Shown one piece after another: positions 1 through 9,542 of a stretch of DNA of 64,000 nt. This DNA is from Paenibacillus psychroresistens (GTDB taxonomy: Bacteria > Bacillota > Bacilli > Paenibacillales > NBRC-103111), in the NCBI RefSeq assembly GCF_009728935.1, contig NZ_CP034235.1, forward strand, positions 714,501 through 778,500, given 5' to 3'. Both the position numbers and the translations under genes were made by a program. Within the stretch, counting starts at the first letter, position 1; every line of letters starts with the position of its first letter. Under the pieces are notes generated by a model, which was not told where the DNA came from, made no database searches, and worked only from the letters and a program-made list of their open reading frames with translations.

Positions 1-108
1 AATTATAGGCCATTATCCATCTGTAGAATGGACATTTCTTTATTTTGACCACTATTTCTTGTATTCGTCTGCTAGTTTCATTAATTCACCACACCTATAA
101 TTAGTTTA

Positions 109-122
109 AGTAAACGTTATCA
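109..122. promoter_or_regulatory. Candidate cre (CcpA) site upstream of sugar ABC operon
   Basis: AGTAAACGTTATCA matches the catabolite-responsive consensus TGNAANCGNTNNCA at every fixed base except the first. It lies about 65 bp upstream of the best -35 hexamer, so the mode of action is unclear. CcpA control would suit a sugar uptake operon; this is inference from the motif and the context. Confidence 0.4.
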
Positions 123-174
123 TTTAGGTACAAGGATAAACGGCTACGCCATCTTCTGAAAGAAGTTGGTGCGC

Positions 175-202
175 TTGTCCGGAATTCTAAGACCCGTATA
201 AT
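175..202 (+). promoter_or_regulatory. SigA-type promoter for the sugar ABC operon
   Basis: TTGTCC at 175-180, a 16-bp spacer and a perfect TATAAT at 197-202 precede the lipoprotein gene. This leaves a leader of about 70 nt before the ribosome site GGAGGG at 266-271. A second TATAAT at 222-227 has no matching -35. Confidence 0.55.
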
Positions 203-280
203 AGTGAAACTTATACTTTCTTATAATTGTACATCAGGTAAGTGTTTACGGAAATTACACAAACAGGAGGGTGTTAAGCA

Positions 281-1900
281 ATGAAAAAGCTATTAACCGT
301 AGGACTCGCTGCCATGTTTGTTCTTAGTGCATGCAGTAATGGAGACAAGAAAGCGGCAGAAACAACTCCCGCAACAACAGCAACAGACAGCTCGCCAAGT
401 GTATCTGAAAGCGCTAAACCTGCCAAACTGTCTTTGAACTGGTCGGTCGCTGGTGGAAATCTAGCGAATGTGACACTGCCTTCAGCAGATAAAGATTTTG
501 TTAGAAAAGCAATCGAAGAGAAGTTCAACGTGGATTTAAATATCGATTATATGCTGATTGGTAAAGAATATCATGACAAGTTAAATGTAACGATGGCTGG
601 AGGAAGCACTCCGGATATGTTTATCGCTGGTGGGGCAGAGTCCCAGAAATATATCCAAGACGGAATTGCCACTAACATGGCTGCTTATTTCACACAAGAA
701 ACTTTGCCTAACTACTTCAAATGGGTGAGCCCAGAAGAGTTGGACGCCTTTCAGCTTAAACCAGGCGAGTTTACCCGAGCGATTCTGCCCTTCCAACGCA
801 ATTCCTATGCTTCCTGGTATATCCGTCAGGACTGGCTCGATAAGCTTAGTCTGAAGGCGCCAACAAATTACGAGGAACTGACAAACGTCATGACGCAATT
901 TACCAAGGGTGACCCGGATGGCAACGGCAAGCCAGATACGTATGGCTTCACAACAGCAGGAAGCGGTCAGAAATTGCCTTTCGATTTCCCGCAATGGTTG
1001 AACAATGGACTTGTCGCTGATTTTATGATCGCCGACAACAACTATGTAGATACCCGTACAGACCTTAAAGTACAGGCTGTCATTGATCAGGTGGTGGAGT
1101 GGAATAAAGCTGGGATCGTAGATCCGGATTGGTTCCTTAATATTGCGCCTGCCAATTTTGACAAAGCCGCTCAAGGCAAAGTTGGTATGATCTTTACAAC
1201 AGGTGATAAAACAGTCGCATTAGATAGCGTTGCTACCAGCGTACAAAACCGTTCGAAGGCACTTAATCCAACAGCCAATTGGCAGCCTATTTATCCGCTT
1301 GATAAACCAGTGATGTGGAAATATAACGTTCCTGAAAACACGATCCTGATAAGCAAAACAACGAGTGACAAAAATCCTGAAAAAGTGGTACGCTCCATCG
1401 AAATTCTAAATTGGCTAGTTAGTGAAGAAGGATTCCTGTTGACCCACTATGGTCAAGAAGGCAAGCATTACACCAAATCAGGCAACAAGATAACCTTAAA
1501 CGTTGCAGCTTTCGAAGCTGACATCGCCCAAGCCGGCAACTGGTTGAATGTATACCAAGTATTTACACCGGATGAACCGAATGTTCTTGGATTAGAACTG
1601 ATTGATTCTCGTATATCCGAACATGACAATGCCATACTGAAAACAGTTGAAGGCTATCCAAAAAACAACGCATTACCTCCGGTTAGCTTGGTTCCTCCTG
1701 CTGGCATCAACATTGGTGATTTCCGCAAAGAAATGAGCAAATACCATGTCAAAGCGATTTTTGAAGACAAAAACGGTAATAACTGGCCGAAATATCGGGA
1801 AGAGCTGATGACTAAATTCAAGGGCAGAGAAATTTTCACCGAGTATACAAAACAAATAAACAGCGTTCTGAAGGATAAGAAGCTAAACGATTTTAAATAA
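281..1900 (+). CDS. Sugar ABC transporter substrate-binding lipoprotein (LplA-like)
   Basis: Extracellular family-1-type solute-binding protein of 539 residues, the usual size for the LplA/YtcQ group. The signal peptide ends in the lipobox LSAC with Cys18 as the lipidation site, followed by a Thr/Ser/Ala-rich linker, so the mature protein is anchored to the outer face of the membrane. AGGAGGG lies 9 nt before the ATG. It heads an operon with two permeases, a sensor kinase, a regulator and an oxidoreductase. The cargo is probably an oligosaccharide or a sugar derivative and cannot be named from sequence. No ATPase gene is present in the operon; such importers often share a common MsmX-type ATPase (family knowledge). 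Confidence 0.93.
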   Translation: MKKLLTVGLAAMFVLSACSNGDKKAAETTPATTATDSSPSVSESAKPAKLSLNWSVAGGNLANVTLPSADKDFVRKAIEEKFNVDLNIDYMLIGKEYHDKLNVTMAGGSTPDMFIAGGAESQKYIQDGIATNMAAYFTQETLPNYFKWVSPEELDAFQLKPGEFTRAILPFQRNSYASWYIRQDWLDKLSLKAPTNYEELTNVMTQFTKGDPDGNGKPDTYGFTTAGSGQKLPFDFPQWLNNGLVADFMIADNNYVDTRTDLKVQAVIDQVVEWNKAGIVDPDWFLNIAPANFDKAAQGKVGMIFTTGDKTVALDSVATSVQNRSKALNPTANWQPIYPLDKPVMWKYNVPENTILISKTTSDKNPEKVVRSIEILNWLVSEEGFLLTHYGQEGKHYTKSGNKITLNVAAFEADIAQAGNWLNVYQVFTPDEPNVLGLELIDSRISEHDNAILKTVEGYPKNNALPPVSLVPPAGINIGDFRKEMSKYHVKAIFEDKNGNNWPKYREELMTKFKGREIFTEYTKQINSVLKDKKLNDFK

Positions 1901-1915
1901 ACGTATTTAGGCATG

Positions 1916-1949
1916 GAAGGGAACCCTGAGTTACTTATGGGTTTCCTTC
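1916..1949 (+). terminator. Intercistronic hairpin after the lipoprotein gene
   Basis: GAAGGGAACCC (1916-1926) pairs with GGGTTTCCTTC (1939-1949) with one G-U pair, followed by ACTTTT. It sits between the stop of the binding protein and the permease ribosome site. This fits a leaky terminator or mRNA-stabilising stem that lets the binding protein be made in excess over the permeases. Confidence 0.5.
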
Positions 1950-1969
1950 ACTTTTAGGAGGAGATGGCA

Positions 1970-2929
1970 ATGGCGGAAACCATAGCTGCAATTAAAGAGA
2001 AATCTGCAAGGCCACATCCATTAAGGCAAAGCAAGCTGCGCAGTTTTTACCGCAACAGGTGGTTCTACCTCATGATGATACCTGGATTGGTCTATTATAT
2101 TCTGTTTCACTATGCTCCAATGGTAGGAACTCTGATTGCTTTTCAAGATTACAACCTGATGAAGGGCATCTGGGGAAGCCCTTGGATCGGATTTAAGAAT
2201 TTTCAAGTTATTTTCGATAATCCTGAATTTTTGCGAATTATGAAAAATACGCTGATCATCAGCATTTATAAAATTATCGGCAGTATGGTGCCTGATGTCA
2301 TACTCGCACTTATGCTTAATGAAGTAAGAGTTCGTTGGTTCAAACGAGTGGTTCAAACCATAACGTATGGTCCTTATTTTCTGTCATGGGTCATCGTGTA
2401 TGGGCTGGTATTTTCTTTTCTTGCTCCAGGCTCTGGATTAATCAGTACTTTTGTGCGCGATGCGGGTTGGGGGCAGATTGATTTATTGACCAGTGAGGGT
2501 TTCTTTAGGCCGTTGCTTGTGCTTACGGAAATATGGAAAAATACCGGGTTTGGAGCCATTATTTATTTAGCCGCTCTGGCATCCATCAATCAAGAGCTTT
2601 ATGAAGCTGCTGTTGTAGACGGCGCAGGACGCTGGCGCCAGCTCTGGCATATTACATTGCCAGGACTCCGTGATGTATTCGCACTAATTCTCATTATTAG
2701 AATCGGTGGCATATTGGATGCAGGCTTTGATCAGGTTTTCATATTCTTGAACGCCCGGGTATATGATGTCGGGGATATTGTGGATACCTGGGTGTATCGA
2801 TACGGTTTTGAACGTTTGGAATTTGGTGTTGCTGCAGCTATGGGTGTTTTTAAATCCTTGATAGGGCTCATTCTCGTTATAGGTGCAAACAGGCTGGCCA
2901 AGAAAGCTGGGGGCTCCGGCATATGGTAA
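1970..2929 (+). CDS. Sugar ABC transporter permease (LplB-like)
   Basis: Inner-membrane permease with about six transmembrane segments and the binding-protein-dependent EAA loop (YEAAVVDGAGRWRQLWHITL, near residue 212) that contacts the ATPase. The ATG at 1970 is preferred over 1964 because AGGAGG at 1956-1961 is then 8 nt away. The protein starts with a basic cytoplasmic tail (RQSKLRSFYRNR). It pairs with the next permease to form the channel heterodimer. Confidence 0.92.
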   Translation: MAETIAAIKEKSARPHPLRQSKLRSFYRNRWFYLMMIPGLVYYILFHYAPMVGTLIAFQDYNLMKGIWGSPWIGFKNFQVIFDNPEFLRIMKNTLIISIYKIIGSMVPDVILALMLNEVRVRWFKRVVQTITYGPYFLSWVIVYGLVFSFLAPGSGLISTFVRDAGWGQIDLLTSEGFFRPLLVLTEIWKNTGFGAIIYLAALASINQELYEAAVVDGAGRWRQLWHITLPGLRDVFALILIIRIGGILDAGFDQVFIFLNARVYDVGDIVDTWVYRYGFERLEFGVAAAMGVFKSLIGLILVIGANRLAKKAGGSGIW

Positions 2930-2959
2930 TCTGCATTAAGGAGAAGGAGGAGGATAAGC

Positions 2960-3847
2960 ATGTCGTTTGTACTCAAACAAACAAAAGGAGATAAAGCTGC
3001 GGATACAGTAATTTATACGTCTTTAGCGTTGTTTGCGCTTCTAACGTTATTTCCGCTGTACTATGTTGTGATTGTTTCGGTTACTCCTTACATTGAGGTG
3101 ATGAAAAATGGCGGCTTCGTTATTTGGCCCGAGCATTTTACACTTCAAGCCTATAAAGAAATATTCGGAAGCGCACGTATCCCACAGGCACTGAAAATTA
3201 CTGTTTTTATTACGATAGTGGGTACGGCTCTGAATTTGGTGGTCACAACACTGTTGGCATACCCGCTGTCCAAGAGGTCAGTACCAGGCCGCAATTTTAT
3301 ATTGATGGCTATCGTGTTCACCATGATTTTTAGTGGCGGTATAATTCCGCTTTACATTATGGTTCGTTCACTCGGATTGTATGATTCAGTTTGGGCGCTT
3401 GTTATTCCCGGGATGGTGTCGACCTTTAATTTATTGATCATCAAAACCTATTTTGAGAATCTTCCTGCGGAAGTGGAGGAAGCAGCTAAGGTCGACGGAT
3501 GCGGTGATTTATCTACGTTGTTTCGGATTGTACTTCCTCTATCGGCTCCAATTATGGCAACAATAGGCTTGTTTTACGGTGTTACACATTGGAATGAATA
3601 TTTTAAAGGAATCTTCTATATATCCGACAAAACGTTAATGCCGATGCAGGTTGTGCTAAGAAATATGATTCAATCGCCTAATGTCAGCACGGAGCTGTCG
3701 GTTAATTCGCTGGCTCTCGATGCACTGCCTCCAGAAACGATCAAGATGGCGGTAGTTGTTGTGGCTACATTGCCACTGCTCATTATTTACCCCTTCTTGC
3801 AAAAATATTTTGTCAAAGGTGCATTGTTGGGCTCTGTTAAGGGGTAG
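2960..3847 (+). CDS. Sugar ABC transporter permease (LplC/YtcP-like)
   Basis: Second membrane component, 295 residues with about six transmembrane helices. The EAA loop VEEAAKVDGCGDLSTLFRIV lies near residues 171-190. The C-terminal end FVKGALLGSVKG is the usual tail of carbohydrate permeases of the MalG/LplC type. AAGGAGAAGGAGGAG precedes the start. It lies 30 bp after the first permease and 70 bp before the sensor kinase, in the same direction. Confidence 0.92.
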   Translation: MSFVLKQTKGDKAADTVIYTSLALFALLTLFPLYYVVIVSVTPYIEVMKNGGFVIWPEHFTLQAYKEIFGSARIPQALKITVFITIVGTALNLVVTTLLAYPLSKRSVPGRNFILMAIVFTMIFSGGIIPLYIMVRSLGLYDSVWALVIPGMVSTFNLLIIKTYFENLPAEVEEAAKVDGCGDLSTLFRIVLPLSAPIMATIGLFYGVTHWNEYFKGIFYISDKTLMPMQVVLRNMIQSPNVSTELSVNSLALDALPPETIKMAVVVVATLPLLIIYPFLQKYFVKGALLGSVKG

Positions 3848-3917
3848 CTACTAGTTTAATAGTTAATAATTTTCTATAATGTATAGTAGCAAATCCCAAA
3901 AAGTGGGGCGATCTAAC

Positions 3918-5648
3918 ATGAATCGTTATCGACAACCAGGAACAAGCTTCACTTCAAGTGTCAGTGTTAAGCTGTTTATTCTCACATTCCTATCTGTCAT
4001 AGTTCTGTTTTTGGTGATCGCTTTATTCGGCTACCAGCGTCTGTTAGATCCGATTAAGCAAAATAACGAAAAAGTGCTGCAAGGCTCTGTTGTGCAGATT
4101 GAAAATTATATTAAAACATTGATGAACTCCATTCAGAGTCAGCTGATCTTTCTTTCTAATCCAGTTCTTTATAATAAAATGGACAAAGCAGATTACACTT
4201 TGTTGCTTGATGATATTATGAATTCAAATCAGGATCAGATTTATAGTATCTATTTAATTGAGGATGGCAAGGTGCAGATAAGCTCTCCCTTTGGTTACCA
4301 ATATTTCGTTACTCCCGAACGAGCAGATGAAGTTAAGAATCAGACTAGTAAAACGGGATTCTGGTGGAGTCCCCCTTATTTGGTTAAAGAACGTTCGGTT
4401 ATTACCGTTTCCAAGCAAATTGACAGTAATCGAGTTGTTGCACTGGACTTGAATTTAGATGCACTAACGGGTCCCCAGATCATCCAAGGAGAGCGTTCGC
4501 GGATATATTTGTTTACGGGTCAAGGCGAGTATTTGTCGACGAACACATCCCTTACCTATCCGTTAATGTTGTTGGATCACATGGAAATGAAGGAAGCTTT
4601 GAAAGCGTTGACTCAAAAGAGCGGGACAGCATATAACAACATTCAAACCTCTTATGGGAACTATACCGTGCTCAGCAGTAATCAGAATCGGTGGGATTGG
4701 GTTGTATTCTCTGTGATCGAGGAGTCGCAGGCATTTCCTTTGCTGAACTCCCTTAAGCGCCAGCTGGTGTTTGTTCTATTAATGGCTGTTGTGCTGGCGT
4801 TAATCCTTTCTGTATGGATTACCAACTATATACGCAAGCCGGTAATTGCCATCACGCGACAATTCAAGGCTGCGGCTCGCGGCGAATTGGAGGTTAGGAT
4901 CAAGCTGAAGCGCAACGACGAGTTTACGCATATTGCAGAAGGCTTCAATCGCATGATGGGCAACATCCAGTCTTTGTTTGATGACTTGAAGGAAGCAGAA
5001 GAGAAGAAGCGGCATCATGAGCTGAAGGTACTGCAATCACAGATTCACCCGCATTTTCTCAACAATACTCTCAATGCTATATATTGCTTGGGAGAAACGG
5101 GACAAACCGAGAAAATGTGCGAGATGATTCGCTCGTTAATGGGGCTGCTGCAATATTCAACGGACAAAGTTGGTGATATTGTTACGGTTGAAGACGAGCT
5201 GCGGGAATTGGAAAACTATGTGCAGATTATGAATCTTAGATATGGGAATTTGTTCGAGATGGACATTGCCGTTCCAGAAAGCTACTATAACACGCCGATC
5301 CCTAAGCTGACATTGATTACACTGGTGGAGAACAGTATTTTCTATGGGTTAAGTAAAAAAGGGGTTAATCATATCATTGTTTCAGGGAGAAGCATGGATG
5401 CAGATAATGTGCTGCTTGAGGTTTCCGATACAGGACCAGGTATTGAAAAGGATAAGCTGGATGAGCTAATGGAGGAAGCGAGCACTTCCAATCCGTATAA
5501 AGGCTTGAACAATCTGGGGCTGCGTAATGTGCAAGAACGGCTTCGCATGACATTTGGTTATCAGTATGGTCTGCATTTTCAGAATGAGGTGGACGAAGGG
5601 CTAACGGTAACGATTCATCTTCCGGTTGGCGAACTGCGAGAGAAATGA
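3918..5648 (+). CDS. Membrane sensor histidine kinase (YesM family)
   Basis: Sensor kinase of the LytS/YesM type. Order: transmembrane segment near the N-terminus, a large extracellular sensor region (residues ~45-280), a second transmembrane helix, HAMP (~315-365), His_kinase domain with QIHPHFLNNTLNA (phospho-acceptor His379 in this numbering) and a C-terminal ATPase with N box VENSIFYG and G box DTGPGIE. The ATG at 3918, behind AGTGGGG, is chosen over one at 3879 that has no ribosome site. Its stop overlaps an ATG of the regulator gene. Kinases of this type next to LplABC-like genes usually sense the sugar, directly or through the binding protein; that role is inferred. Confidence 0.92.
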   Translation: MNRYRQPGTSFTSSVSVKLFILTFLSVIVLFLVIALFGYQRLLDPIKQNNEKVLQGSVVQIENYIKTLMNSIQSQLIFLSNPVLYNKMDKADYTLLLDDIMNSNQDQIYSIYLIEDGKVQISSPFGYQYFVTPERADEVKNQTSKTGFWWSPPYLVKERSVITVSKQIDSNRVVALDLNLDALTGPQIIQGERSRIYLFTGQGEYLSTNTSLTYPLMLLDHMEMKEALKALTQKSGTAYNNIQTSYGNYTVLSSNQNRWDWVVFSVIEESQAFPLLNSLKRQLVFVLLMAVVLALILSVWITNYIRKPVIAITRQFKAAARGELEVRIKLKRNDEFTHIAEGFNRMMGNIQSLFDDLKEAEEKKRHHELKVLQSQIHPHFLNNTLNAIYCLGETGQTEKMCEMIRSLMGLLQYSTDKVGDIVTVEDELRELENYVQIMNLRYGNLFEMDIAVPESYYNTPIPKLTLITLVENSIFYGLSKKGVNHIIVSGRSMDADNVLLEVSDTGPGIEKDKLDELMEEASTSNPYKGLNNLGLRNVQERLRMTFGYQYGLHFQNEVDEGLTVTIHLPVGELREK

Positions 5649-5671
5649 ATTTTGCGGAAGTTGGGATGGCC

Positions 5672-7285
5672 ATGCTGAAGCTGCTAATGGTAGACGATGA
5701 ACAGTGGGTACGTGAACGTTTTTCGGAACGGATTCCTTGGTCGGATGCGGGGTTTACGTTCTTAGGTGCAGCTTCTGGAGCCGAAGAAGCCATTAGAATG
5801 ATCGAGCGGGATATGCCGCATTTGCTGCTAACGGATATTACAATGCCGAATATGAATGGGTTGGAGTTAGCTGGATATGTGCGAAAAAGGTGGCCGAAAA
5901 TTCGAATTGTCATCTTGACGGCGTATAGCGAGTTTGAATATGCACAGCAAGCGATCGGGCTTGGTGTGGATAATTACTTGATCAAGCTGGCGCAGACCCC
6001 TGAGCAAATTCTCGATGCTTGCCGAAAGGTAGCGGAAGAGATAGAGCAGGAGATGGATATCGATCAAAAGCTGGAGATGCGGCGGAAGCTTGAATGGGAG
6101 AAGGAATGGTCAAGGAAGCGGGAATGGACGGAGCAGCTTGTGGACGAAGCTGGAAACGTCCCTGTTCGTACAATTCCAGGCGAGTGGTTCGATGGTCTGG
6201 AGCACACCAGCTATACGGCAGGATTAACCATTGGTTGGAGCGCAGCTGTAGGCTCCATGCAAGAGGAACTTTCCAAGGAGGAGCTTATTCAGCTGCAGAA
6301 ACAAGTAAGCGAAGTGCTGGAAGAAAGACTCGATCAACGTACTATTGGCGAAGGCTGCCAGATGGTGATGCTTCCAATCCAGCAAAGCCGCTTACATATG
6401 CTGTTCGGTTCCAGGCAACCGTTGAATATCTTTCATATGAACCAGCTAGCTTTGATTGTTCTGGAAACTTTAAAGGTTTTTAAGCTAATGAGGTGCTTTA
6501 TTCATGTCAGCCCGATACGAGAATTGGGAAAGCAGCCGCTAACGGGAAAGCAAATTGCTGCTGCTCTATGCGAAGGGCTTGATGGGCTAGCTGCCTATTT
6601 CTATAATTCGGAATCGGCAATAATCAATAAACAGGCGATTGCTTTTAGGCTATTAGATGCGGAGCTAAACCGGGAGTGGATTAGTTCTGTGGTAAAGGCG
6701 CTGCAACGAGAGAATGCTGAAGGGTTTCAGGAAAGCGTGTCTGTGATGACCAAGCTCTACGATCCCCCGATTCATCCGGTAGATTTGCTGCGTCTAACGA
6801 GACAAATGTTCCAACCAGAGCTGGTGAAGCTGCCTAGCTCAGTCATCAAGCGTTTAAGTGGAATTGATCGACTGGAAACGTGGGCCGACTATTGTGGTTG
6901 GTGGGCAGAAACTACTCATGCCATCCATGAATGGATGAACAATCGGTTTCATCCACCTGCTGCGCTTCGTAGGGAAGTTCAATTGATGTGCCGCTATATT
7001 CGCGAGCATTATAAGGAAGATGTGCAGGCATCAGAGCTTTCGGAGCTCATTCAGATGCATCCTTCTTATGCGGGTCAGATGTTCAAGCAGGAAGTCGGTG
7101 AGAATATCTCGGAATATTTAAATAGGGTACGTATGGAAAAAGCAGGCGAGCTGTTGGAGCGAACAACAATGAAAATATATGAAGTTTCCGGGGCTGTTGG
7201 AATATCCGACTATCGTTATTTTTGCAAATTATTTAAAAGCTCCACCGGTTATACGCCTACGCAATACAAAAATAAACAAGTTTAG
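5672..7285 (+). CDS. AraC-type response regulator (YesN family)
   Basis: N-terminal receiver domain (LKLLMVDDEQW, phospho-acceptor Asp in LLTDITMPNMNG, Lys in YLIKLAQTPEQ). A middle region of about 280 residues without recognisable motifs follows. The C-terminal AraC double helix-turn-helix has ISEYLNRVRMEKAGELL and VSGAVGISDYRYFCKLFK. The ATG at 5672 gives the canonical receiver start; upstream ATGs at 5645 (ATGA overlap with the kinase stop) and 5666 are possible. It is the partner of the preceding kinase and probably activates this operon. Confidence 0.92.
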   Translation: MLKLLMVDDEQWVRERFSERIPWSDAGFTFLGAASGAEEAIRMIERDMPHLLLTDITMPNMNGLELAGYVRKRWPKIRIVILTAYSEFEYAQQAIGLGVDNYLIKLAQTPEQILDACRKVAEEIEQEMDIDQKLEMRRKLEWEKEWSRKREWTEQLVDEAGNVPVRTIPGEWFDGLEHTSYTAGLTIGWSAAVGSMQEELSKEELIQLQKQVSEVLEERLDQRTIGEGCQMVMLPIQQSRLHMLFGSRQPLNIFHMNQLALIVLETLKVFKLMRCFIHVSPIRELGKQPLTGKQIAAALCEGLDGLAAYFYNSESAIINKQAIAFRLLDAELNREWISSVVKALQRENAEGFQESVSVMTKLYDPPIHPVDLLRLTRQMFQPELVKLPSSVIKRLSGIDRLETWADYCGWWAETTHAIHEWMNNRFHPPAALRREVQLMCRYIREHYKEDVQASELSELIQMHPSYAGQMFKQEVGENISEYLNRVRMEKAGELLERTTMKIYEVSGAVGISDYRYFCKLFKSSTGYTPTQYKNKQV

Positions 7286-7314
7286 CCGCCTGATTGGGAA
7301 AGGGTGAAACGATC

Positions 7315-8301
7315 TTGGATAAGGGAGACCTAAGAGTAGCGGTACTTGGAGCGGGTGCTATTGCAAACGAGCATTTTGATGCTGTCCAAGCAACGGAGGG
7401 GTTAGCAGCTTGTGCGGTGGTGGATATCGATTATGCTAAAGCAAATGAAGTCGCTAATTTTTACGAAATAAAGGCATACACAGATTACAGGTTAATGATT
7501 CAAACAGAAAAACCAGATGTGGTGGCAATTGCGTTACCTCACTTTCTGCATAAAGAGACAGCTGTTTTTGCTGCAGAGCACGGGTGTCATTTAATGCTGG
7601 AAAAACCTATGGCTTTATCTGTATTGGAATGCGATGAGATCATTGAAGCTGGCCGTAAAGCTGATATTCGTATCTTGGTTGGGCATACCCAGCATTATAT
7701 GGCTGAGAATATACATGCTAAAAAAATCATCCAAAGTGGAGAATTAGGTAAACTCGTTATGATTCATGATATCAGACATACAAACTACTTTGAGGACTCA
7801 CGTCCGCAGTGGTTTGTCGAAAAAGCGAAATCGGGTGGAGGCATTCTTGCTAATTTGGGTACACATTCAATCGATAAAATTCAGTGGCTGACAGATAGTA
7901 CTGTCCGCCAAATAAAGGCTTCAATCAGTTATTATGGGAGCAGGGGAAATGTAGAAGGCAGCGGTATTATTTATCTGGAGACGGTGGAAGGGATTCCCGC
8001 AACGATTGTTCAATCAGGTTATTTGGGGGCTTCACGCAATGAAACGGAGATTATTTTTACAGAGGGGATGCTGAAGCTTGTAACCGGTGAAAGCTTATGG
8101 ATGAGTCGGGGTGATAGCTATAAGAAGCTGGAAACAGTAATAACGGCAGCTCCATTCGAATTGCAATATTCCGACTTGCTCACGGCCATAAGGAACCATA
8201 GCGAAACTAGCTGCTCTCCAGAGTATGGTCGAAGCGTTCTAGCTGCACTCGAAGCCGTTTACCGTTCAGCAGAATCAGGCTTAGAACAGGTTGTTTATTA
8301 G
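7315..8301 (+). CDS. Gfo/Idh/MocA family oxidoreductase
   Basis: NAD(P)-dependent sugar oxidoreductase. The Rossmann motif VLGAGAIANEHFDAV is at the N-terminus, the family motif EKPMALS follows near residue 95, and the C-terminal half is the alpha/beta substrate domain. The TTG at 7315 is chosen because AAAGGGTG lies 8 nt upstream; the earlier TTG at 7294 has no site. As the last gene of the sugar operon it probably acts on the imported sugar or a derivative; the substrate is unknown. The gene ends tail to tail with the next gene, overlapping by 4 bp. Confidence 0.9.
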   Translation: MDKGDLRVAVLGAGAIANEHFDAVQATEGLAACAVVDIDYAKANEVANFYEIKAYTDYRLMIQTEKPDVVAIALPHFLHKETAVFAAEHGCHLMLEKPMALSVLECDEIIEAGRKADIRILVGHTQHYMAENIHAKKIIQSGELGKLVMIHDIRHTNYFEDSRPQWFVEKAKSGGGILANLGTHSIDKIQWLTDSTVRQIKASISYYGSRGNVEGSGIIYLETVEGIPATIVQSGYLGASRNETEIIFTEGMLKLVTGESLWMSRGDSYKKLETVITAAPFELQYSDLLTAIRNHSETSCSPEYGRSVLAALEAVYRSAESGLEQVVY

Positions 8302-9542
8302 GTAACGTGTGAAACCCCAAAAGCAAAATGCGTCCAAAGAATATCCTCGACCATACTTACTTGGTGTTTGCTGCAATTTACGATTACGAAGACCTCTGTG
8401 CTTTTTCCTACTCTGGGGTTATTCGTTTTTTCAGCTTTATAAAATATATCAATAATAAACCCGATTAAGAATCCAGCTAATGCGCCAATTACGCCCCAGA
8501 GAATTGGCCCTCCTACAATGATAAAGCCATAAGATGAACCTATTACGGCAAGCGCAGTTCCAAGAGCAATTCCTGAATCAAAGAGACTGATCCCATCGGA
8601 TGCATGGATGGTATCAAACATTTTTCGCTTTTCCTTTTTTTTATCCAAGGGTACTGCGAAGATATCTTCTTTAGGTATGCCTTCTTCAACGAGGGCAGTG
8701 ATAGCTAGCTCCAAGTAAATGGTATGATCAAATGAGGAAACAACGTGCATGAATTCACCTTCTTCTTGATTAGGCTGAGTTCTAGGGAAGTTAAAAGTGG
8801 GAATTTGGAAATTTTTGGTTAAATATTTTTTTTGTTCATAATCAAAAAACTTATTGTTTTCCACTGTATTTACATACGCATCGTATAGCGCAAACCCATA
8901 AATGGATGGCAGATATAACAAGAAATTAAAATTCACAACATCCTTCGCCTTTGTGAATTGCCCAAGCAAAGTATACTGCAGTCCTTCAAGAAAATGAGAC
9001 TGATAACAGAGGGCTATCCAGCCGGCTAACACGAAAAAAGCAGTAGTAAGCCGATGAATAAAGAGCTGTCCCATCCCTGGCATTAACAAGGACCAGAGAA
9101 ACGCCATACGAGGAGAACGTTTATCCAAATAGTTAATTTCGAGAGATCCAATTGCAAAAGAATCAAAATCAGTATTTTCCCGTTTTGCCAGCACATGAAC
9201 ATGATTTAAATCTACTGTTGTTCGATAGCTATCGTATATGGCGTAAAGATAAACAGGAGCATATAAAGACATCCAACGGATATCAAGAATATCAGCTGCT
9301 TTATCAAATTGACCTGTAAAGGTATAGATCATCGCCATATTAATATGGGCTTTGGTATTGATTAACAATTCCCATCCAAATAGGAGAAAACCCCTTAGAT
9401 ATTTGGATAATAGCAAATGTCCAAACCCTGGGAAAGCAGCAGACCACCAAGCGATAATCAGGGGATGCCGCAAATGGATCTGCGTAGTTCCAATCAAGTT
9501 TACATAGACTAATTTACGGCGCGAATTATTTTTCATAAGCAC
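8298..9542 (-). CDS. Membrane protein with internal duplication and C-terminal glycine-zipper domain
   Basis: Not a family I can name. Residues ~25-115 and ~140-230 are diverged copies of one unit: each has PGFGHL or PGMGQL, then GQF.KA.D, a hydrophobic stretch, and AIYDSYRTTVDLN or ALYDAYVNTVENN. After a short hydrophilic linker, the C-terminal third has an ALVEEGIPKEDIFAVPL segment, a Gly-rich double membrane segment (GIALGTALAVIGSSYG, GGPILWGVIGALAGF) and a short beta-like tail. That tail part recalls general-stress membrane proteins with a ferredoxin-like half. It overlaps the upstream gene by 17 bp, so translation is probably coupled. Confidence 0.8.
   Translation of the reverse strand: MLMKNNSRRKLVYVNLIGTTQIHLRHPLIIAWWSAAFPGFGHLLLSKYLRGFLLFGWELLINTKAHINMAMIYTFTGQFDKAADILDIRWMSLYAPVYLYAIYDSYRTTVDLNHVHVLAKRENTDFDSFAIGSLEINYLDKRSPRMAFLWSLLMPGMGQLFIHRLTTAFFVLAGWIALCYQSHFLEGLQYTLLGQFTKAKDVVNFNFLLYLPSIYGFALYDAYVNTVENNKFFDYEQKKYLTKNFQIPTFNFPRTQPNQEEGEFMHVVSSFDHTIYLELAITALVEEGIPKEDIFAVPLDKKKEKRKMFDTIHASDGISLFDSGIALGTALAVIGSSYGFIIVGGPILWGVIGALAGFLIGFIIDIFYKAEKTNNPRVGKSTEVFVIVNCSKHQVSMVEDILWTHFAFGVSHVT

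Noticed and set aside
581-1174. 197-residue minus-strand frame within the first lipoprotein gene
   Set aside because: It lies wholly antisense to a clear binding-protein gene and has no family features.
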